Shown here: positions 15,322 to 22,790 of the stretch, piece after piece
How positions within the stretch are numbered: the stretch's first letter is position 1
Layout: each line of letters begins with the position of its first letter
Source: an uncultured Planctomycetales bacterium
GTDB lineage: Bacteria > Planctomycetota > Planctomycetia > Pirellulales > S012-138
Length of the DNA: 23,762 nt
Assembly: GCA_937982665.1 (NCBI GenBank)
Contig: CALJLD010000208.1
Span: forward strand, 1-23,762
Reading direction: 5' to 3'
The notes under the pieces: model-generated
Database searches by the model: none
Told to the model about the DNA's origin: nothing
The model's input: only the letters and a program-made list of their open reading frames with translations
Translations under genes and position numbers: made by a program

Positions 15322-16016
15322 GAATAAGACTGGGCATCTTTTGTATCGCCAGCGCTTTGGAGCGCTTCGGCATCTTCGACACCGGCGCTGCTATGCAGCA
15401 ACAAGGGACGCATGACCAACACATCGCCTGCGGCGGCGCAGATGATTTCTTGGGTGCGGACTTGCCCGTCTCCATCCACAGTGTTCGCGCCGGCTGCCAG
15501 CCGATGCGAGCCGGGTGCGACGCGCAAAGGACCATTCGCTTCCGTGACATCGTCGAGATGAATTCGCAACGTCAGCATTTCCGCAAGCAATTCACTTGGA
15601 GCTTCGACATGCGGAATGCCGGCTTTGAATGTTGGGTGCGAGAAAGCTCGGCTGGGCAATTTGTTGTCCTTGACGGCAATCGTCAAATCGCGATCCCAGG
15701 GCAGCGACCAACCAGCGCCCTCTGGCTTGTCGAAGAACAGACCGCGAACTAGTCCGTAAGACTCACCGAGCGCTTGCCGCAGCAGACCGAGTAGAGGCTC
15801 GCGCCGGGCGAGATGCGCCGCCGGCGGAAAAACTCGCAACAGATCTCGCGCGCCATAAATCACATCACCGCGGCGCTGCACAATTTTCGGATCGGCCACT
15901 GTCAATGACTGCTGCAGATCGGCGGCGAGCTGTGCGCATTCTTCCGCGGAGAACACACCGTTCAGCAGACAGTAGCCGTTGGACTCTATCTGCGACTGTC
16001 GTTCCGCAAGTTTCAC
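15216..16016 (-). CDS. Phytanoyl-CoA dioxygenase (PhyH) family protein, C-terminus apparently frameshifted
   Basis: 266 aa as read, ATG at 16016. PhyH proteins are Fe(II)/2-oxoglutarate hydroxylases. The N-terminal two thirds fit well: QIESNGYCLLNGVFSAEEC at the start, KAGIPHVEAPSELLAEML (131-148, first ligands H136/E138), LRIHLDD and APGSHRL, then VMRPLLLHSS with the distal ligand H208. After about residue 230 the reading frame gives IDAWSTWSLRRIANCVM, which is not PhyH-like. The expected tail, RHRRVVHLEFA, with the 2-oxoglutarate-binding Arg, is encoded in another frame over the same bases. One base appears to be missing between about 15322 and 15390. The protein as read should be inactive unless this is a sequencing error. 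It lies 6 bp after the AI-2E permease gene on the same strand. Confidence 0.8.
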   Translation of the reverse strand: MKLAERQSQIESNGYCLLNGVFSAEECAQLAADLQQSLTVADPKIVQRRGDVIYGARDLLRVFPPAAHLARREPLLGLLRQALGESYGLVRGLFFDKPEGAGWSLPWDRDLTIAVKDNKLPSRAFSHPTFKAGIPHVEAPSELLAEMLTLRIHLDDVTEANGPLRVAPGSHRLAAGANTVDGDGQVRTQEIICAAAGDVLVMRPLLLHSSAGVEDAEALQSAGDTKDAQSYSGIDAWSTWSLRRIANCVMDMAGAISLVRLVLRHS

Positions 16017-16022
16017 TGTTGC

Positions 16023-17063
16023 CTAAGCCTCCGCGGTTGCCTCGGCTTTGATCGGACCTAGCAACCCCGCGAAACGGCTTGTGGCATCATCCGACTCCAG
16101 CACGATTTTGATGGTCATCGTCAGCGGGACCGAAAGCACAGCGCCAACGGGGCCCAACACCCAACTCCAGAACAAGAGGGACAGAATGACGGCCAGGGGA
16201 GAAAGCCCAACGCCCTTCCCCATCCACAGCGGTTCGATGATGTTTCCGACCAGGACGTTGATGACCAGGTATCCCATGGCGACGCCGAATGCTGTTCCCC
16301 CGCCATCCATGATGAAGCTCAAGATGACAGGCGGAATGGCTGCCAGCACGGAGCCAATATTGGGAATGTAGTTCAGCAGAAAGGCGAGGAATGCCCAAAG
16401 CACGGGAAAATCAACTTCGAAGAACAGGAGCAACAGATACGTCGCAGCGCCCGTCATTAAGGAAATCCACGTCTTAAGAACAAGGTAATGGCGAACATCG
16501 ATGAGGATTCTCTTCGCGCGACCAATCGCGGAGTTCGCAGGTTCATCGGTCTCCGCGTACTTTTCCGCCATTCCTGTTGCTTGCAGTAGCATGATGATCA
16601 GCAACATGATCACAAGGAAGGCATACGCAACAACTCCGCTGAAGACGGTGAAAGCTCCTTTGGCCCATTCTTCAACTTGTTCGGGCTCCAGGTTGCCCAA
16701 CGAGATCTCATCGGAAACATCCAAGCCAGTCCTATTGAGGAGAGCCACTGTCTCCTTCTTGCGTTTCTCGATTTCCAGTTCGTATTCAGCACGGTTGTGA
16801 TGCAACGATACAAACGACGTTTGCAACATCAATCCAAGCAGCGTCATCAGGGCGATAACGGGAACGGCCAGCAAGGGCAGGGCGATGATCGTGGGGACTC
16901 GCCAGGACCGGAGCTTAAGCAGCAAGGGCGAAAAGATGATCGCCAGGAACGTTGCCAACAAGATTGGCGCTATCAGCGGCGCAGCCAGTTTGCATCCGGC
17001 CACGACAATGACGAAAGCGGCCGCGCCATAAAGATAACTGATCGCCGATTGACTGGAACTCAT
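16023..17063 (-). CDS. AI-2E family (PerM-like) transporter
   Basis: 346-aa polytopic inner-membrane protein of the AI-2E/UPF0118 family, whose members export or take up various small molecules or ions; the name comes from the autoinducer-2 exporter TqsA. Hydrophobic segments cover about 10-46 and 57-80. A soluble loop follows (85-135, rich in Glu/Lys), then more helices at 138-162, 197-217, 219-231, 235-251, 258-276 and 287-320. The family signature NYIPNIGSVLAAIPP is at 231-245, followed by NIIEPLWMGKGVGLSPLAV (274-292). Length is typical. ATG at 17063 has GGA about 9 bp upstream. The PhyH gene starts 6 bp downstream, so both are probably one transcript. Substrate cannot be inferred. Confidence 0.92.
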   Translation of the reverse strand: MSSSQSAISYLYGAAAFVIVVAGCKLAAPLIAPILLATFLAIIFSPLLLKLRSWRVPTIIALPLLAVPVIALMTLLGLMLQTSFVSLHHNRAEYELEIEKRKKETVALLNRTGLDVSDEISLGNLEPEQVEEWAKGAFTVFSGVVAYAFLVIMLLIIMLLQATGMAEKYAETDEPANSAIGRAKRILIDVRHYLVLKTWISLMTGAATYLLLLFFEVDFPVLWAFLAFLLNYIPNIGSVLAAIPPVILSFIMDGGGTAFGVAMGYLVINVLVGNIIEPLWMGKGVGLSPLAVILSLLFWSWVLGPVGAVLSVPLTMTIKIVLESDDATSRFAGLLGPIKAEATAEA

Positions 17064-17170
17064 GCGGGTGTCCTACCGTAGCATCAAGATTGCTAGCGGC
17101 AGGGTATGGGAATTCGTCAATTTGGGCAATCGGCAGCGAAGCGAGAGCGAGCCAATTCCGTTGCAAGGCT

Positions 17171-19099
17171 CTAATTGTTGTCGCCGTTGAGAATGGCAAG
17201 ATCGGTCTCTTCGGTTAGCCGTTTCACGACTGCCCTGGCGGCTTCGGCGTGCTCTTTGTTCACATAGACCGCTACGATTATGTTGGGATTGCCGCATGTC
17301 GGCCGGACGCCAATCTCTTCTTCAATGGCATGGCAGACAGCACTTGCATCGGGAGTTCCCACAACAGCCACACAGGCAAGCCAAGGACATTCCCCAAATT
17401 CGTGCGGAAGATAGAAAAGGAAAGCCCGATACAGCGAGGCGGTCTCGGACTTCGAGATCAGTTCGCAATACTGTGCATTGGCCAGGTAAACGTCAAATGG
17501 CGAACCCGTGGCAACCAACGCAGCGTCGAACTTGTATTTGCCAAACCATTCATCCAGCTTGGCAGGCTCGTGCGACTCGGCATTGGAATACCTGGAGAGC
17601 AGTCCAAAGCCGTACAACTCGCAGCGGTCATCAATGAATACGCGCGCCTGCGGCTGGTGAAAGATGACAAATCCGCCGTAGTGCAGTTGGTTGAACACGC
17701 GCAGCGGCCGATCTTGTTCGCTTTGCAACCTGGCGAGATCATCAGCCAGGGGCATTGGCCAGCCGGCACCTTCCAAATCGGCCCAACCGTGACCCAAAAC
17801 TGGTGCGGGTATACTGCCAGCCTGCAGCGCTAAGGCAAACAAAACCGGCACCGCAGCGAAGGCAAGACCGTGCCGCAAGCCTGATTTCTGTTCCCCGGCT
17901 TTTTGTTCTCCGTCTCTTGGTTGCCCAATGCGCGCAGGAAGTTCTTCCTTTGATTTCGCCTGGCCAGCTTCACCATCATCCGCTCGCCACAATCCATGCT
18001 CAGCCAACCAAAATCGGGCAGGCGAGTATCGCAGCATTTCCGCAACCACGACGCCCCAGGAAATGGCGAATAGTGGAGCATGCCGAACTCGCAAGAAGGC
18101 CAGCGCCAACCAAACTGCCGGCAGCAACCATGTAACGCGCAGTTTGCGAAATCCGATCGACCGCAGCGCTGCGACGTATGCGATCGCCAGCAGGACCACT
18201 GCGACGCCTTCCACGCGAAAGACATTCAGCGGTCGATGTTCCTGAATGACGTCCGGAAGTGGCATTCGCATCAGCCGAATGCAAGTCTCCACGCCTGCGA
18301 TGCCGTGCGGCGTGACAAAGAGCGCGGCAGTTGCGGCCAAAACCGCAGCCAACGAAACGAATTTCGCGCCTGCCGTTTGTAACGGAGATTCTCTTCGCAA
18401 CGGATTGCTGACGAACCAGCCGGCAACAACAAACACCAACGTGGCCAGTCCGCCCAAGACGCCCCCATGGATGTTGGCCCAAATTACAAACAGCGGCGTC
18501 AACCACAACAGGCTCTTCAAGGGCTTACGCCTTGACTCGATATCGACGAGGAGCGCAACCGTCAGCCCCAGAAAAGCGATGCTCGCCAGGTGTGGCCGGA
18601 CATGAAAGTGGTGGCTGCTTGCGGACAATACAATCGCCAGGATTGCGCCGCCAACAACAATACTTAGGCCGGAATCCACAAATCGCTTTGCAAGCCAGGC
18701 ATAGATGGCCGCCAAGGTTATGGCGCCCAACAGTAACAGCGTATCCCAGCCACCGATGCGGTACGCCAGCGCCATGCCGCACTCGCCCAACCATTGCAGA
18801 TCAAGCCAGGTCTTGCCGAATCTGGTTAGCGAGTGCTCGTCAACGACCGGTATTCCGCCACCGCTAATGATCTTTTCGCCAAAAGCCGTGTGCCAAAAAA
18901 CGCCGGGATCGCGAAACAATTTGTCACGGCCGACAACCATCAGCAGCAGGAACAGCACGACAAATGTCCACGCCCAATCGGGGGCGTGGAGCCACCGCGG
19001 TGTACCGCGCGTCGCCTGGCTGGCTTTCGGCAAGATCGCGTTTGTTGGCACGGAAATTGATGGCTGAGGATGCGCGAAATCCGGAAGTAACTGGTTCAA
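17171..19099 (-). CDS. Large polytopic membrane protein, GT-C glycosyltransferase-like
   Basis: About 642 aa. It resembles the bacterial GT-C-like membrane proteins that open with a DPxxWWH-type motif: here RDPGVFWHTAFGEK after the first helix, then TRFGKTWLDLQWLGE. About 9-11 membrane segments follow. The C-terminal region is soluble and carries RVFNQLHYGGFVIF and RVFIDDRCELYGFG, matching the GGYLIW...VFIDGRxDLY pattern of that family. A lipid-linked sugar donor and an envelope target are likely but unproven. The frame is open back to an ATG at 19318, which would overlap the divergent cytochrome gene, and the extra residues look like antisense sequence. TTG 19099 or GTG 19051 are more reasonable starts, though none has a clear ribosome site. 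A polar linker sits at about 370-410. Confidence 0.72.
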   Translation of the reverse strand: MNQLLPDFAHPQPSISVPTNAILPKASQATRGTPRWLHAPDWAWTFVVLFLLLMVVGRDKLFRDPGVFWHTAFGEKIISGGGIPVVDEHSLTRFGKTWLDLQWLGECGMALAYRIGGWDTLLLLGAITLAAIYAWLAKRFVDSGLSIVVGGAILAIVLSASSHHFHVRPHLASIAFLGLTVALLVDIESRRKPLKSLLWLTPLFVIWANIHGGVLGGLATLVFVVAGWFVSNPLRRESPLQTAGAKFVSLAAVLAATAALFVTPHGIAGVETCIRLMRMPLPDVIQEHRPLNVFRVEGVAVVLLAIAYVAALRSIGFRKLRVTWLLPAVWLALAFLRVRHAPLFAISWGVVVAEMLRYSPARFWLAEHGLWRADDGEAGQAKSKEELPARIGQPRDGEQKAGEQKSGLRHGLAFAAVPVLFALALQAGSIPAPVLGHGWADLEGAGWPMPLADDLARLQSEQDRPLRVFNQLHYGGFVIFHQPQARVFIDDRCELYGFGLLSRYSNAESHEPAKLDEWFGKYKFDAALVATGSPFDVYLANAQYCELISKSETASLYRAFLFYLPHEFGECPWLACVAVVGTPDASAVCHAIEEEIGVRPTCGNPNIIVAVYVNKEHAEAARAVVKRLTEETDLAILNGDNN

Positions 19100-19119
19100 A
19101 AGCGTAGGTCGGGCCGCGC

Positions 19120-19149
19120 TTGCCGTACTGGTTCGCAGGCGGCTAATAT
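19120..19149 (+). promoter_or_regulatory. Possible promoter of the c-type cytochrome gene
   Basis: TTGCCG (19120-19125) and TAATAT (19144-19149) are spaced by 18 bp, 74 bp or so before the cytochrome ATG counted from the likely transcript start. Each box matches consensus at four of six bases. Placement between divergent genes supports it, but the match is modest. Confidence 0.3.
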
Positions 19150-19229
19150 GGACGCCATCGGCAGTTGCCGTTTCTGCAATGAGCGGTAGACCTTTGCCGA
19201 CACAAGACGATTGCCTCAAGGTTTCACAC

Positions 19230-19751
19230 ATGACGAATAGCCGGATTTCACGCGGAGCGGGCGCGCCACTCCTTGCAGTTGCAACGGTTGTATTTGCAAT
19301 GGCGATTACGCTAGTCATGTTGATGTCGCAACTTGGTGCTCAGGACCCCCCAAAGAAAGACCCTCCCAAAAAGGATCCGCCGCCGCAGCCGTTGGACATG
19401 ATCAAGCTCGAAGCTTCTTACGACGCGGAATTGTTCCCCATCTTTGAAGAGCAATGTGCGGAATGCCATGACGCTGGCGAAGCAGAACGCGAACTCCAAC
19501 TGATGGAGTTTACGACGTTCCTGAAGGGAAGCATTGACGGCCCGATCATTGAGCCGGGAAAACCGGCCGAGAGCAAGCTCTTTCAAGTGGTCCAAGAGGG
19601 AAGCGATCCGCACATGCCGCCGGATGGCCAACTCAGCGAGGACGACGTCGCGCGAATCAAGAAATGGATCGACGGTCTGCCGCCAGCGCTCAAGAAGAAG
19701 CTCGGCGAGAAAAAGGACGATGGAGAGTCGCCGGTGTCATCGCCCTTTTAG
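19230..19751 (+). CDS. Membrane-anchored c-type cytochrome (planctomycete cytochrome C-like)
   Basis: 173 aa. An N-terminal hydrophobic helix (13-36) acts as signal or anchor, followed by a Lys/Pro-rich linker with the repeat KKDPPKKDPPP. The heme-binding motif is CAECH (76-80). The likely axial methionine is M129 in DPHMPPDGQLSEDDV, the usual end of planctomycete cytochrome domains (P-x-M-P-P). The body between, with IIEPGKPAESKLFQVVQEG, is also typical. It should carry one covalent heme outside the membrane and transfer electrons. Such domains are often fused to DUF1549/DUF1553 in planctomycetes; this one is free-standing. ATG 19230 has AAGG about 8 bp upstream; an earlier ATG at 19179 would push the signal helix inward. 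It converges with the DUF1559 gene, 6 bp apart. Confidence 0.88.
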   Translation: MTNSRISRGAGAPLLAVATVVFAMAITLVMLMSQLGAQDPPKKDPPKKDPPPQPLDMIKLEASYDAELFPIFEEQCAECHDAGEAERELQLMEFTTFLKGSIDGPIIEPGKPAESKLFQVVQEGSDPHMPPDGQLSEDDVARIKKWIDGLPPALKKKLGEKKDDGESPVSSPF

Positions 19752-19757
19752 TTTGGG

Positions 19758-20780
19758 CTAGTAGATCGATTGCATCGCGAGTTCGGCCGGGGAAAGGCCG
19801 TCAGCACGATTTCCGCGCTTGCGATGAACTTCCGGATTGATAGAGTACGCAACCCGCTGGACTGATCCGTCGCCAAAGGCAAACCAGCAGAAATCTGGAT
19901 GCGCACTTCCGAAGAATTCCGCGCCTTCATTGCGGAAGTGACGCAAGTCTGTCTTATCCCAAGCTGGTGGTTGGGCTGTGCAACGATTGGTATCCAAATC
20001 TGCACCGGCAAAAGCGCATTGATCATAGCCAGGTGAAATCGTCGTGAGGTAATGCTCGAAGTAGACGTATTTCTCGCCCAGGAAGTACGTGTTCGTCAGC
20101 CCATCAATCACTTGATTGCGGGTGACCTCGCTGCGTTGATACATGATGCCGGTCGCGGTCGTGTTGTCAGGCCATTTGTAAGAAATCGCCTGCTCCAAAC
20201 TCAATGGGCCGCTATCCGTCTTGAAGTGCACATCGCCTTCGTTACTGGCGTAGTCCATCCGGAACACGCGGCGGACCCAGCGAGCGTTGAATGGTCGCGT
20301 GTTCGGATCGTTCAGCACCATCACGTCGGTGCCACGTGTGGGGCATCGCAGCACAGGTAGCGGGGTGCTCAGCAAGTCTTGGTTGTTGGGCAATCCACTA
20401 CCAGAGAGGGCATATGCGTTGACCAGTCCAGCGCTTTGCTGCTGCATGTGCGGCAACACGCTATAGGCCCAACTTCCCGGTTGATCCGCACCATGCTTGC
20501 CGCCGGGCTCGCCCACCCAGCGAAATCCCCAGCCATTGCTGGGATAGTAGCCAAATGTCAGCTCATAGTTTTGGACGCCCTGGATTTGGGCTCTCAGGTT
20601 GTCCGAGCATTTGGCTTCGCGCGATTCGGCCCTGGCTTTGACTGCGGCGGGGATGGCAACTGCCAGAAACAGCGAAAGGATAGACAGCGCAACGGCTAGC
20701 TCCACAACGCTGACGCCACGGCGGGGCGGTCCTTTGGCTTCGACTCCGCAATGGCCCTTGGTACGATAAAGAATTGTCAT
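19758..20780 (-). CDS. DUF1559 prepilin-like secreted protein
   Basis: 340 aa. The N-terminus carries a type IV prepilin-like cleavage site, RRG/VSVVEL, with Glu at +5 of the mature chain (E27), followed by the hydrophobic helix AVALSILSLFLAVAIPA. The C-terminal end has AHPDFCWFAFGDGSVQRV, the H-X9-DGS signature of the DUF1559 (SBP_bac_10) family. This family is hugely expanded in planctomycetes and typical of them. These proteins are thought to be pseudopilin-like surface or secreted proteins of unknown function. I start at ATG 20780 with GGGG about 5 bp upstream; a longer frame to 20807 adds nine residues. It is divergent from the next membrane-protein gene and alone in its unit. Confidence 0.93.
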   Translation of the reverse strand: MTILYRTKGHCGVEAKGPPRRGVSVVELAVALSILSLFLAVAIPAAVKARAESREAKCSDNLRAQIQGVQNYELTFGYYPSNGWGFRWVGEPGGKHGADQPGSWAYSVLPHMQQQSAGLVNAYALSGSGLPNNQDLLSTPLPVLRCPTRGTDVMVLNDPNTRPFNARWVRRVFRMDYASNEGDVHFKTDSGPLSLEQAISYKWPDNTTATGIMYQRSEVTRNQVIDGLTNTYFLGEKYVYFEHYLTTISPGYDQCAFAGADLDTNRCTAQPPAWDKTDLRHFRNEGAEFFGSAHPDFCWFAFGDGSVQRVAYSINPEVHRKRGNRADGLSPAELAMQSIY

Positions 20781-20855
20781 TCGACCCCATCCTTGTGGTC
20801 GCCCCACCGTATCTTCCGAATCGCACTTTGTGCCTCTCCTTTGTTTATCGGCTTT

Positions 20856-22769
20856 GTGGCTTCACAAATCCCTCAGAACGCATTGCCAGCACCAAATCTC
20901 ACGATTGCGCAACGATTGCTGGTTGTGATGCTCCTGGTTATTCACGCCAGTTTGCTTGCATATGGCGGAAAGGTGCACAGCCCAACGGTTGACGAAGTTG
21001 CCCATTTGCCAGCAGGCATTTCCCATTGGAAATTCGCCAGACTTGATTTGTACAAGGTCAATCCGCCCTTGGTGAGGTTGGTCGCGGCGCTTCCACCTAT
21101 GGCTCTGGGCGTAGAAACACCCTGGCACAATTTCTCGGATCACCCCAATCGTCGAGCGGAATTTACGATTGGAAACGACTTGATCCGAGCGAACGGCGTG
21201 CGCTCGTTCCAACTCTTCATGTGGGCACGTTGGGCATGCATTCCGTTCTCTTTGCTGGGCGGCTGGGTTGTCTTCCGTTGGAGTCTGCAGTTGTTCGGAC
21301 TGAAGTCCGCGTTCGCGGCTTTGACCATGTGGTGTGTGTCACCCAATGTTCTGGCGCACGGACAGATGATCACACCGGACATGGCGGCGACGTCTCTGGG
21401 TGTGTTTTGCTGCTGGCGACTGTGGCAATGGACTTCAAAACCGAATTGGCCCAACACGCTGTGGTTTGCCTTGGCGTTGGGTTTGGTTGAACTCACAAAG
21501 TTCACCTGGATTATTTTGGTGCCGTTGGCCATTGTCCTTTGGGCTGTAAAGCGGTTTGGCGCAAGCAAAGATGCGGATCAGCACGCGAGTGATAACGAGG
21601 ACAACGAAAGCGAGTTTCGCCGGCCTGGTCTTCTCGGCAGACTTGCACGGCTTTGCCTGGCGATGCTGATTGCCCATCAAATCATTCTCTTGGGCTATTG
21701 CTATGATCGCGTCTTCCAGCCGCTGGGTGATTTCGATTTTGTCAGCGAGACGCTGCGCCCAAACCTGCAAGCCGGCACAGGCAACATCTTCGCCGAAACC
21801 TGGCTGGCCGAGATTCCCGTTCCGCTGCCTGCCTGTTACGTGGAAGGCATTGACGTTCAGAAACGTGAGTTTGAGCAGACGGATCGGCCTTCGTACCTGG
21901 CCGGAGAAATCCGCTATCCCGGCTGGTGGTATTACTACCTGTATGGGCTGGCGGTCAAAGTGCCGTTGGGATTCTGGATCATCGGCGCGGTTGCGGGATG
22001 CCGACTATTTTGGCGAAGAAACGAAACCACTTCAGCGGCCACCTGGCGTGACCAGGTTTTCTTATTGTTGCCAGCGATTTTGATCTTGTTCCTTGTCAGC
22101 AGCCAGACAGGCATTAATCGTCACTTGCGATATGTTCTGCCGATCTTTCCGTTCGTGTTCATTTGGATCAGTCAGGCGTTTGCCGTTCCGTCGCGCAGAT
22201 CAATCATGTTGGTTGTCGCCTGCGTTGCGCTCGCTTGGGCAACCATCAGCAGCTTGTGGGTGTATCCGCACAGTTTGTCGTACTTCAACGAGGTTGTGGG
22301 CGGACCGAGCAACGGCCACAATCATCTGATCAACAGCAACATTGACTGGGGCCAGGACTTGCTGCTGCTGCGAAAGTGGGTGCAAGAACACCCGGAACAG
22401 CATGACATCTCCATCGCGTATTTTGGCGGAATGTTCCCGAGCGCCGCGGAGCTGCCGGGCGAGCCGCCGCCGGGCGGACCAGCCTCCGAGAATCTGCAAC
22501 CAGATATGCCGCGCGGTCCGCAACCAGGCTGGTACGCTGTGAGCGTGAACTATCTCTACCGGAAGTTCCCCCGGACGTTGCGGACGCCTGACGGACGGTT
22601 TATTGGCGTCCAGGCCGATTACGCCTACTTCCGCGAGTTTGAGCCGGTCGAGACGATCGGCTACTCAATTCGCATCTATCACATCAGCGAAGCGGAAGCG
22701 CAAACCGTGCGCGAACGCATTTGGCAAGGCGTGGTGCAAGACGATGGGTTGAATGGTCAAACGCGGTAG
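20856..22769 (+). CDS. GT39/ArnT-like membrane glycosyltransferase
   Basis: About 637 aa. After the first membrane helix (LLVVMLLVIHASLLAYGG) comes the GT-C acidic motif TVDEVAHLPAG, then VNPPLVRLVAALPP, as in PMT/ArnT-like enzymes that use polyprenyl-phosphate sugars on the outer face of the membrane. About ten more helices follow. A soluble C-terminal part contains SLSYFNEVVGGPSNGHNHLI and NIDWGQDLLLLRKWV, which recur in planctomycete family-39 proteins. D46 and E47 (numbered from 20856) are the likely catalytic acidic pair. The frame is open back to ATG 20751, but that would run antisense over the start of the divergent DUF1559 gene, so GTG 20856 is preferred; TTG 20841 and 20883 are alternatives. 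It ends in a hairpin facing nuoD. Confidence 0.85.
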   Translation: MASQIPQNALPAPNLTIAQRLLVVMLLVIHASLLAYGGKVHSPTVDEVAHLPAGISHWKFARLDLYKVNPPLVRLVAALPPMALGVETPWHNFSDHPNRRAEFTIGNDLIRANGVRSFQLFMWARWACIPFSLLGGWVVFRWSLQLFGLKSAFAALTMWCVSPNVLAHGQMITPDMAATSLGVFCCWRLWQWTSKPNWPNTLWFALALGLVELTKFTWIILVPLAIVLWAVKRFGASKDADQHASDNEDNESEFRRPGLLGRLARLCLAMLIAHQIILLGYCYDRVFQPLGDFDFVSETLRPNLQAGTGNIFAETWLAEIPVPLPACYVEGIDVQKREFEQTDRPSYLAGEIRYPGWWYYYLYGLAVKVPLGFWIIGAVAGCRLFWRRNETTSAATWRDQVFLLLPAILILFLVSSQTGINRHLRYVLPIFPFVFIWISQAFAVPSRRSIMLVVACVALAWATISSLWVYPHSLSYFNEVVGGPSNGHNHLINSNIDWGQDLLLLRKWVQEHPEQHDISIAYFGGMFPSAAELPGEPPPGGPASENLQPDMPRGPQPGWYAVSVNYLYRKFPRTLRTPDGRFIGVQADYAYFREFEPVETIGYSIRIYHISEAEAQTVRERIWQGVVQDDGLNGQTR

Positions 22770-22790
22770 GGCTTACAACGGATCCTACCG
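22764..22790. terminator. Bidirectional hairpin between convergent GT39-like and nuoD genes
   Basis: CGGTAGG (22764-22770) pairs with CCTACCG (22784-22790), a 7-bp stem with a 13-nt loop. The TAG stop of the plus-strand gene and the TAG stop of the minus-strand nuoD each lie within a stem arm. No T-run follows, so it may work with a factor or as a 3'-end stabiliser. Confidence 0.4.

Noticed and set aside
15322..15390. Programmed -1 frameshift in the PhyH gene
   Set aside because: No X-XXY-YYZ heptamer is in the correct phase, and no strong downstream pseudoknot was evident; mutation or sequence error is simpler.
19229..19232. CATG that would serve as start codon on both strands for the cytochrome and the GT-C-like gene
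   Set aside because: It would leave no room for promoters, and the added minus-strand residues look like antisense sequence; only the plus-strand ATG has a ribosome site.
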